Shown here piece after piece: positions 1 to 4,969 of a stretch of 5,713 nt of DNA. The position numbers and the translations under genes were made by a program. How positions within the stretch are numbered: the first letter of the stretch is position 1; every line of letters begins with the position of its first letter. The notes under the pieces are model-generated. The model ran no database searches and was not told where the DNA came from. It saw nothing but the letters and a program-made list of their open reading frames with translations. The DNA is from Paracoccaceae bacterium. Its GTDB lineage: Bacteria; Pseudomonadota; Alphaproteobacteria; Rhodobacterales; Rhodobacteraceae. Where the stretch lies: positions 1 to 5,713 of the forward strand of contig JALSRF010000014.1 in assembly GCA_026984895.1 (NCBI GenBank), read 5' to 3'.

Positions 1-183
1 ATCCGCCTTCGTCCGCCCGCACGCGAAACGCCGCCGGGCAAGGTTTTCGCGCCTGCGCGAGGCCCGGGGCCGGGGGTCGGGGCCGGGGGCCGGGCGTCGG
101 GCGTCGAGGTCGGCCGGGGGTCGAGGGTCGGGGTCAGCCGGGGGTCGGGGTCGGGGCCGGCCCCTGCCTTCGGGCGACAGGCT
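1..183. other. Gene-free left edge with G-rich array
   Basis: I find no gene with a credible start, ribosome site or recognisable product here. The first 60 bases contain a small GC hairpin (arms tcgcg at 46-50 and cgcga at 55-59). The rest is dominated by the G-rich array listed separately. Plus-strand frame 1 is open through this stretch, but the translation is low-complexity Gly/Pro/Arg/Ala and looks non-coding. The tail of a gene lying to the left cannot be excluded. Confidence 0.6.
61..160. repeat. Degenerate G-rich array with G-quadruplex potential
   Basis: The plus strand here has 62 G, 26 C, 9 T and 3 A in 100 bases. It contains twelve runs of three to five G between 66 and 156, mostly separated by two-base tc or cc spacers, so the underlying unit is roughly ggggtc / ggggcc. 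Two blocks (66-101 and 116-156) each contain enough closely spaced runs for a canonical four-run quadruplex. The array lies 24 bases downstream of the stop of the minus-strand HAD gene, so a transcript running out of that gene would be very C-rich and A-poor. Possible roles are a Rho-dependent termination zone or a slippage-prone simple repeat; neither is shown by the sequence alone. Confidence 0.8.
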
Positions 184-981
184 TCAGGTCCGCGCCCTCA
201 GAAATGCCTGCGCGATCTCCACGAAGCCCGCCCCCCCGCGCGAGGGCGCAACCCATTTCGGCCGGTGCTCCAGTTCGCCGGCGAAATCGGCGATGTTCGC
301 CACGCCGAAGGAATGTTCGAACCAGGCGAACATGGGCGAATCGTTCGGACTGTCGCCGCAATAAGCGCTTGTGGCGCGGCAGGCGTCCTCGTCCAGGCAA
401 AGCACCTCGCGGGCCAGGCGCAGGCTCATCGACAGCTTGTCGTAATCGCCATACCAGCCGTTGACGTGAATCGAGCTGATCTTGGCCGTCGCCCCCTCTT
501 CCTCGAAGATCTGACGGATGCGCGCCACATCGCCGGGGCCAAGCGGTGCGACATCCTCGCAGAAATCGATCGCCAGGTCGGTTTCACGAAACGGCTGATC
601 CGCCGACAGCGCCGATCCGGGCACCTCCGACAGCACCCGGTTGCGGACATGCGCCAGCTTTTCGGCGAAGGCGTGGCGCTGCGCGGCCGGGGCGAAGTAT
701 TGGCGCCGCATCCGCCGGGTCGCGCGGTCATGGGAAAAGTAGAACGCCCCGTTTTCCCCGACCACGCCGGCCACCGGCCAGAAACGGGCGATCATGTCGC
801 ACCAGCCGGCCGGGCGTCCGGTAACCGGGACCACGGCGATGCCCGCCGCATCGAGCCGTTCCAGCGCACCGTAGGCCGCCCCGGTCAGCCGCCCGTCCGT
901 GGTCAGCGTGTCGTCGATATCGGTGAACACCGCGCGAATACGCGCTGCGGCTGTTGTCGGAAACTGGCGGAGAGGGCGCAT
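184..981 (-). CDS. HAD-IIB family hydrolase (probable sugar-phosphate phosphatase)
   Basis: A 265-residue cytoplasmic protein of the haloacid dehalogenase superfamily. The four HAD motifs are visible in order: DIDDT at 21-25 (D21 the expected nucleophile, D23 the acid/base), Thr54 in VTGR, Lys182 in YDK, and GDSPND at 209-214 for magnesium binding. A large insert between motifs II and III (about 75-175) corresponds to the substrate-selecting C2 cap of the IIB group, which includes Cof-like, sucrose-phosphate and mannosyl-phosphoglycerate phosphatases. Length is normal for the group. The ATG at 981 was chosen because AAGGA lies four bases upstream. A TTG 60 bases further out would add 20 unconserved residues and overlaps the candidate promoter. 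It lies 129 bases downstream of mobB-moeA on the same strand. The substrate cannot be read from the sequence, and a role in cofactor synthesis is not implied. Confidence 0.88.
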   Translation of the reverse strand: MRPLRQFPTTAAARIRAVFTDIDDTLTTDGRLTGAAYGALERLDAAGIAVVPVTGRPAGWCDMIARFWPVAGVVGENGAFYFSHDRATRRMRRQYFAPAAQRHAFAEKLAHVRNRVLSEVPGSALSADQPFRETDLAIDFCEDVAPLGPGDVARIRQIFEEEGATAKISSIHVNGWYGDYDKLSMSLRLAREVLCLDEDACRATSAYCGDSPNDSPMFAWFEHSFGVANIADFAGELEHRPKWVAPSRGGAGFVEIAQAFLRART

Positions 982-1013
982 CCGGTCCTTCGGCGATTGA
1001 CGCTGTTTCGCGC

Positions 1014-1041
1014 AGTATTGCAGGCCCGCATCCGACCGCAA
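1014..1041 (-). promoter_or_regulatory. Candidate promoter of the HAD gene
   Basis: On the minus strand, TTGCGG (1041-1036) is followed after 16 bases by AATACT (1019-1014). Each matches the sigma-70 consensus at four of six positions. Transcription would begin near 1007 and leave a leader of about 26 bases that includes the AAGGA ribosome site. It lies just after the candidate terminator of mobB-moeA, which is a sensible place for a fresh start. The match is modest. Confidence 0.35.
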
Positions 1042-1045
1042 GCCG

Positions 1046-1067
1046 AAAACGCCGGCACCCCGGCGTT
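1046..1067 (-). terminator. Hairpin plus short T-run downstream of mobB-moeA
   Basis: Perfect 8-bp arms (aacgccgg at 1048-1055 and ccggcgtt at 1060-1067) enclose a four-base loop. Read on the minus strand, the stem ends in TTTT (1049-1046) followed by C. It begins 43 bases after the mobB-moeA stop and precedes the HAD gene. The stem is strong and GC-rich but the T-run is short, so termination may be partial. Confidence 0.5.
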
Positions 1068-1072
1068 CCGCG

Positions 1073-1097
1073 CGCGGGCGGGCGCGGGCGGGCGCGG
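1073..1097. repeat. 10-bp G-rich tandem repeat (2.5 copies)
   Basis: The unit cgcgggcggg occurs at 1073-1082 and 1083-1092, with a partial third copy to 1097. It gives four GGG runs at 1076-1078, 1080-1082, 1086-1088 and 1090-1092 with loops of 1, 3 and 1 bases, a textbook G-quadruplex pattern on the plus strand. It lies between the mobB-moeA stop and the hairpin at 1046-1067, so the minus-strand transcript is C-rich here. Confidence 0.75.
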
Positions 1098-1110
1098 CGC
1101 TCAGCGGCGC

Positions 1111-2916
1111 TCACATGGCCAGGCCAAGCGCCTGAAACGGGATGAAGCGCACCGGCGTGCCGGGCCGGATCCGGCGCGCCTCGTCGCCCAGTTCCACCAG
1201 CCCGCTGGCCCAGCTCAGCCCCGAAATGCGCCCCGACCCCTCGGATGCGAACACCTCGGCCGCGCCGGCATCGTTGATGCGGGCCCGCAGGTATTCGCGC
1301 CGCCCGCCCTTCTTGGCCTTGGAAAAGGCCGCCGGCACCGTGAAGGCGGCCGGCTCCAGCCAGCCGCCGCCCGCCATCGCCGACAGCGCCGGGCGCGCGA
1401 ATATCGCCGCCGTCACCAGGGTTGCCACCGGGTTTCCCGGCAACCCGAAGACCGGCAGCCCCTTCCAGGTGCCAAGCGCCAGCGGGCGCCCCGGCTTGAG
1501 CGCGATGCGCCAGGCCTGCATCGTGCCTTCGCGCCGCAGAAGCGCCGAAACGTGGTCTTCGTCCCCTGCCGAGGCTCCGCCCGAAGTCAGCACCGCATCC
1601 GCCGCCCCGGCCGCAACCGCGTCCAGCCGTTCGCGCAGCGCCGCGGTATCGTCGCCCACATGGCCCAGGTCCACCGCCGCGTGCCCCCAGCCGCGCACAA
1701 GCGCCAGCAGCATCGGACGATTGGCATCGTAGGTCTGTGCCGCCGGGGCCGGGGCGGCGGCGTCGGGGGGCACGATCTCGTCGCCGGTGGACAGGACCGC
1801 GACGCGCAGCTTCTCGCGCACCTCGACCCGGGCAATGCCGACCGCGCTCAGCAGCGCAAGGTCGGGCGCGCGCAGCCGGCGACCGGCCGCAAACACCGCT
1901 TCGCCCCGTTTCACATCCTCGCCGGCGGCGCGCGTGTTCATGCCCCGGCGCACCGGCCCGGCAAAGCCAAGCACCGCCCCCTCAAGGCTGACGTCTTCCT
2001 GCATCACCACCGTATCCGCGCCCGCAGGCAGGAGCGCGCCAGTGAGGATGCGCACCGCCTGCCCCGGCGCGACCCGCCCCTCGTAGGGCGCCCCGGCCGC
2101 CGCCCGTCCGGGCAGCAGCGTCAGCGAGAACGGGCCGTTTCCCGGTGTCGAGGCCTGGGCAAAGGCATAGCCGTCCACCGCCGAATTCGGCCCCGGCGGG
2201 TTCGCGCGCACGGCAATCTGATCGCTGGCCAGGATCCGCCCGCCGGCCTCGGCAACATCCACCGTCCGGGTGCCCACGGACGGGGAAAAGCGCTCCCGCA
2301 GCATCGCCAGCGCATCGTCCACCGGGATCCAGTTCACACCCGGCGGCAGGGCGAAGCAGTCGTTCTTCAGCGCCCCGGGGCCGGACGAGCCCGCGGCCCC
2401 GCCGTCCTGCCCGGCCCGCGCACCCAGCCCGGTGCGTTCCAGGATGAAATCGGCAATCGCCACGGTGTCGTCCAGATCGAACTGCGGGATGTCCAGCCCG
2501 GCGTGGTGCTGGTCCGAGGCAACGGCGCACACGGTATCGTCTTCCAGTGCCAGAAGCGGCTGGCCGGTCGCGCGCCGGTTGGCCTCGATCTTGAGATGGG
2601 CGTCGCGCTTGTAGCCTTCGACCAGAACCAGGTCGCAGGGCGAAAGACGGGCCAGGAGCCGTTCCAGCGGCGGCTCGTCCTCGTCGCCGAGTTCGTGCAT
2701 CAGCGCCCATCTGCGCGACGACGACAGCATGACCTCGACCGCGCCCGCGCGGCGGTGGCGGAAACTGTCCTTGCCTGGCTGATCCACATCGAACGCGTGA
2801 TGGGCATGCTTGAGAGAGGCGACGCGGAACCCGCGCCCGGTGATCTCGGCGATCAGACGCTCCACAAGCCCGGTCTTGCCCGAGTTCTTCCACCCCATGA
2901 TGCCGAAAACCTGCAT
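1111..2916 (-). CDS. MobB-MoeA fusion, molybdenum cofactor biosynthesis
   Basis: A 601-residue cytoplasmic protein joining two late molybdenum-cofactor functions. Residues 1-164 are MobB, the GTP-binding partner of MobA in forming molybdopterin guanine dinucleotide. They show a P-loop GWKNSGKT (8-15), the family signature HHAFDVDQPGKDS (39-51) and VEGYK (99-103). A Gly/Ala/Ser-rich linker (about 165-188) leads to a full-length MoeA (189-601), which inserts molybdate into adenylated molybdopterin. MoeA marks are NSAVDGYA (244-251, D248), LTGA (291-294), STGDE (376-380), TSGGASAGDED (444-454), KPGRPLALG (474-482) and GLPGNPVA (491-498). The ATG at 2916 starts exactly at the conserved MobB N-terminus and follows AAGGGGGA seven bases upstream. 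An upstream TTG would add 78 unconserved Arg-rich residues. Both halves keep their key motifs, so neither looks decayed. Such fusions are known in alphaproteobacteria. The partner mobA is not in the window. Confidence 0.95.
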   Translation of the reverse strand: MQVFGIMGWKNSGKTGLVERLIAEITGRGFRVASLKHAHHAFDVDQPGKDSFRHRRAGAVEVMLSSSRRWALMHELGDEDEPPLERLLARLSPCDLVLVEGYKRDAHLKIEANRRATGQPLLALEDDTVCAVASDQHHAGLDIPQFDLDDTVAIADFILERTGLGARAGQDGGAAGSSGPGALKNDCFALPPGVNWIPVDDALAMLRERFSPSVGTRTVDVAEAGGRILASDQIAVRANPPGPNSAVDGYAFAQASTPGNGPFSLTLLPGRAAAGAPYEGRVAPGQAVRILTGALLPAGADTVVMQEDVSLEGAVLGFAGPVRRGMNTRAAGEDVKRGEAVFAAGRRLRAPDLALLSAVGIARVEVREKLRVAVLSTGDEIVPPDAAAPAPAAQTYDANRPMLLALVRGWGHAAVDLGHVGDDTAALRERLDAVAAGAADAVLTSGGASAGDEDHVSALLRREGTMQAWRIALKPGRPLALGTWKGLPVFGLPGNPVATLVTAAIFARPALSAMAGGGWLEPAAFTVPAAFSKAKKGGRREYLRARINDAGAAEVFASEGSGRISGLSWASGLVELGDEARRIRPGTPVRFIPFQALGLAM

Positions 2917-2941
2917 GCCACGTCCCCCTTGCCGGCGCAAA

Positions 2942-2969
2942 GTAATACCGGGCGCTTCGGGCAGGTCAA
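2942..2969 (-). promoter_or_regulatory. Candidate promoter of mobB-moeA
   Basis: On the minus strand, TTGACC (2969-2964) is followed after 16 bases by TATTAC (2947-2942), matching the consensus at five and four of six positions. The predicted start near 2935 gives a leader of only about 19 bases, which is just enough for the AAGGGGGA ribosome site. Such a short leader leaves no room for a molybdenum-cofactor riboswitch. Confidence 0.55.
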
Positions 2970-3059
2970 AGACTTTCCGCTGTTGCGTCCGCAGCCGCAG
3001 CCGCACCTCCCGCGCGGGCGCGCGCACCCGCACCGGGGCGCATTTTCCCTTTTTCCCCA

Positions 3060-3086
3060 TTGACATCCGCCGGCCGGAGGTATCAC
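3060..3086 (+). promoter_or_regulatory. Candidate promoter of the MFS exporter
   Basis: A perfect -35 TTGACA (3060-3065) follows a pyrimidine-rich tract. The best -10 is TATCAC (3081-3086) at a short 15-base spacing, matching four of six positions. Transcription would start near 3093 and give a leader of about 40 bases. The -10 is embedded in a small inverted repeat, aggt-atc-acct (3078-3088), which could be part of an operator. The arms are only four bases long, so this is weak, and no regulator gene is present in the window. Confidence 0.5.
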
Positions 3087-3131
3087 CTGCCCGGCGTTTC
3101 CAATCGCTTGTCGGATATCTCGGAGCCCCAC

Positions 3132-4652
3132 ATGCCCGAAGCCTCTTCAACCCGTCTGATTCTGGCCTCGGTTGCCGGGATGCTGTTGCTTGCCGCGCTG
3201 GACCAGACCATCGTTTCCACCGCCCTGCCCACCATCGTCGCCGACCTTGGCGGGCTGGACAGGCTCAGCTGGGTGGTCACCGCCTACCTGCTTTCATCGA
3301 CCGTGGTCGGGCCGCTCTATGGCAAACTGGGCGACCTGTACGGGCGCAAGATCATGATGCAGCTGTCGGTCAGCATCTTCCTGATCGGCTCGGCCCTGGC
3401 GGGCCTGTCCGGTTCGATGCCCTTCCTGATCGCATCGCGGGCCATTCAGGGGCTTGGCGGCGGCGGGCTGTTCGTGCTGGCACTGACGGTGGTGGGCGAT
3501 GTCGTGGCGCCGCGCGAAAGAGGCAAGATCCAGGGCATTTTTGCGGGCGTCTTCGGCATGGCCAGCGTCATCGGACCGCTGCTGGGCGGCTTCTTCGTGG
3601 ACAACCTTTCCTGGCGCTGGATTTTCTATGTGAACCTGCCCGTGGGCCTGGCCGCGCTGGCGATCTTCGCCACGGCCTTCAGGCCCACCGGGCGGCGCAT
3701 CAGCCACCGGGTGGACTATGCCGGGGCGGCGCTGCTGGCCACGGCGCTTTCGGCGATCGTGCTGTATTCCAGCCTCTCGGGCCAGTCCTACGAACTGACC
3801 TCGCCGACCATGCTGAGCCTGGCGGCGGTGGCGGTGGTCGCGCTTGCCGGCTTCGTTTTCGTGGAACTGCGGGCGAAGGAACCGGTGCTGCCGATGCAGC
3901 TTTTCACCTACAACAATTTCGCCGTCATGGGCACGGTGGGCTTCGTGATCGGCGCCGCCATGTTCGGCGCGCTGACCTTCCTGCCCTTCTACCTGCAGGC
4001 GGTCAAGGGCGTGAGCCCCACCGTGTCGGGGCTGCAACTGATCCCGATGACGCTTGGCATCCTGGTCGGCTCGATCGGCTCGGGCCAGGTGATGAGCCGC
4101 ACCGGCCACTATCGCTGGCTGCCCGCCCTGGGCGCGGCGGTGCTGGTCGCGGGCTTCCTGCTGCTGACCCGGCTGGAACCCGATACCGACGACTGGCTGG
4201 TGGCCGCCTACATGTTCGTCGTCGGCCTGGGCATGGGGCCAAGCATGTCTGTGGGCATGACCTCGATCCAGAATGCAGTGCCGCGCGAAATGATGGGGGT
4301 GGGCACGGCCGGCTTCACCACGTTGCGCCAGATCGGCGGTTCGGTCGGGGTGGCGCTGTTCGGAACGCTGTTCACCAACACCCTGGCGGCGAAATTCGAG
4401 GGCATGCCCATGCCCTCGGGCGGGATCCGCTCGCTCGGGACCGAGATGATCGGCCGGATGCCCGCGCCGATCCGCGAAAAGGTGCTGAACGGGATCACCG
4501 ATGCGCTGCACCCGGTCTTTGCCGCCGCCGCGGCGCTGGCCGCGGTTGCATTCCTCGCCAGCCTGCTGCTGAAGGAAATCGAACTGCGCAAGACCGCCAG
4601 GGCCGACGAAGCCGAAGCCGAAGCCGAGCCCGAAACCGGCGCCGGCGCCTGA
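3132..4652 (+). CDS. DHA2-family (14-helix) MFS drug/proton antiporter
   Basis: A 506-residue inner-membrane exporter of the EmrB/QacA type, expected to expel drugs or other hydrophobic compounds in exchange for protons. Motif D1 is LDQTIVSTALPTI (23-35), motif A GKLGDLYGRK (64-73), motif B around RAIQGLGGG (103-111), and the antiporter motif C lies around GVFGMASVIGPLLGG (139-153). Hydrophobic segments fit 14 helices, the last at about 461-482, preceded by a periplasmic loop (about 417-460). The tail ends in an acidic AEAEAEPE run (494-501). The ATG at 3132 has GGAG seven bases upstream and places the first helix normally. A TTG at 3060 overlaps the -35 element and is rejected. No membrane-fusion (EmrA-like) or TetR/MarR partner is nearby, so it appears to be a single-gene exporter. 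The substrate is not predictable. Confidence 0.93.
   Translation: MPEASSTRLILASVAGMLLLAALDQTIVSTALPTIVADLGGLDRLSWVVTAYLLSSTVVGPLYGKLGDLYGRKIMMQLSVSIFLIGSALAGLSGSMPFLIASRAIQGLGGGGLFVLALTVVGDVVAPRERGKIQGIFAGVFGMASVIGPLLGGFFVDNLSWRWIFYVNLPVGLAALAIFATAFRPTGRRISHRVDYAGAALLATALSAIVLYSSLSGQSYELTSPTMLSLAAVAVVALAGFVFVELRAKEPVLPMQLFTYNNFAVMGTVGFVIGAAMFGALTFLPFYLQAVKGVSPTVSGLQLIPMTLGILVGSIGSGQVMSRTGHYRWLPALGAAVLVAGFLLLTRLEPDTDDWLVAAYMFVVGLGMGPSMSVGMTSIQNAVPREMMGVGTAGFTTLRQIGGSVGVALFGTLFTNTLAAKFEGMPMPSGGIRSLGTEMIGRMPAPIREKVLNGITDALHPVFAAAAALAAVAFLASLLLKEIELRKTARADEAEAEAEPETGAGA
4611..4634 (+). repeat. Hexanucleotide repeat encoding the acidic tail
   Basis: gccgaa, gccgaa, gccgag and cccgaa occur in tandem inside the exporter gene and encode Ala-Glu repeats at the cytoplasmic C-terminus. 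The six-base unit keeps the reading frame when copies are gained or lost. Confidence 0.7.
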
Positions 4653-4663
4653 GTCGCCCGCCC

Positions 4664-4689
4664 GCACCGTTCGCCTGCACCGTTCGCCT
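4664..4689. repeat. 13-bp perfect tandem duplication
   Basis: The unit gcaccgttcgcct occurs twice head to tail (4664-4676 and 4677-4689), beginning 11 bases after the exporter stop codon. It looks like a small replication-slippage duplication. No function is evident. Confidence 0.85.
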
Positions 4690-4841
4690 GCTTCGCCCCC
4701 GCGGCCCGGGCGCCCGCGCCGTTGCGACCCGGTTGTCCGTCTCCGGGCCGCCCGCGCCCGGGTTTGCCGGGCCCCGGCCTCCTTCCCCGACCCCCTTCCG
4801 CGGCACCCGGGCGCCGTGCGATCGGTTTCCCACGCCCCGCA

Positions 4842-4856
4842 CCGGGCCTGGCCCGG
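4842..4856. terminator. GC hairpin between convergent genes
   Basis: Perfect 6-bp arms (ccgggc and gcccgg) enclose a three-base loop (ctg). It could form in RNA from either strand and so help end both convergent transcripts. It lacks a T-run on either side and sits about 190 bases past the exporter stop, so its role as a terminator is speculative. Confidence 0.25.
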
Positions 4857-4887
4857 CCGGATCTGGACGGCGGGCTGGCCGGGGCGG

Positions 4888-4914
4888 GTCTGCCCGGGGT
4901 CTGCCCGGAGTCTG
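4888..4914. repeat. 11-bp tandem repeat (about 2.5 copies)
   Basis: gtctgcccggg (4888-4898) is followed directly by gtctgcccgga (4899-4909) and a partial gtctg (4910-4914). It is part of the repeat-rich convergent spacer. No function is evident. Confidence 0.8.
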
Positions 4915-4921
4915 GACGTGC

Positions 4922-4965
4922 GGCTGCGCGGGGGGCTGGACCGGGGGCTGGCGGGGGGCGCAGCC
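4922..4965. repeat. Inverted repeat enclosing G-runs, downstream of barrel gene
   Basis: Perfect 8-bp arms (ggctgcgc at 4922-4929 and gcgcagcc at 4958-4965) flank a 28-base interior. The interior contains runs of 6, 5 and 6 G on the plus strand (the last overlaps the right arm by one base), separated by ctgga-like words. It begins four bases beyond the minus-strand barrel stop codon. The transcript of that gene would therefore run straight into a C-rich stem-loop, which could act in 3'-end formation. Confidence 0.55.
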
Positions 4966-4969
4966 CTGT

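Larger units (their letters stand above)
4653..4969. other. Convergent low-complexity spacer
   Basis: These 317 bases separate the stops of the plus-strand exporter and the minus-strand barrel gene. I see no gene, RNA or insertion-sequence remnant. The stretch is extremely GC-rich and built from short repeated words: a 13-bp tandem repeat (4664-4689), an 11-bp tandem repeat (4888-4914), related words tctggacgg at 4862-4870 and tctggacgt at 4911-4919, and two inverted repeats (4842-4856 and 4922-4965). No hairpin is followed by a T-run, so simple intrinsic termination is not evident for either gene. The exporter-sense RNA just past its stop is C-rich (43 C to 27 G in 4653-4740). Confidence 0.7.

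Noticed and set aside
46..59. Intrinsic terminator at the left edge.
   Set aside because: The stem is only 5 bp, and on the plus strand the T-run precedes the hairpin; on the minus strand it is an A-run. The geometry is wrong for either direction.
61..160. CRISPR-like array.
   Set aside because: The repeated words are only about six bases long and there are no unique spacers or constant-length repeats.
1982..2893. A 303-codon minus-strand open frame within mobB-moeA in another phase.
   Set aside because: Arg/Gly-rich translation without motifs; the overlapping frame carries the full MobB and MoeA signatures.
2917..2941. Molybdenum-cofactor riboswitch upstream of mobB-moeA.
   Set aside because: The predicted leader is about 19 bases, far too short for such an element, and no suitable stem pattern is visible.
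3009..3027. Palindrome cccgcgcggg and an alternating GC tract (possible Z-DNA) in the divergent region.
   Set aside because: Such words are expected by chance at this base composition; nothing ties them to regulation.
1..3063. Plus-strand frame 1 is open for more than 3 kb, antisense to both the HAD and mobB-moeA genes.
   Set aside because: It is exactly codon-aligned opposite real genes. Stops there need TTA, CTA or TCA codons on the minus strand, which are rare at this GC. Its translation is Arg/Pro/His-rich with no domain, and it crosses both intergenic regions. An artefact of codon use.
2917..3150. N-terminal extension of MobB from a TTG at 3150.
   Set aside because: It would cross the promoter candidates of both genes and run past the exporter start, and it adds Arg-rich unconserved sequence. 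The ATG at 2916 has a good ribosome site and fits the MobB family start.
3294..4667. A 457-codon minus-strand open frame antisense to the exporter.
   Set aside because: Same codon-aligned shadow effect; the product is Gly/His/Arg/Gln-rich and lacks any recognisable motif, whereas the plus strand encodes a clear MFS protein.
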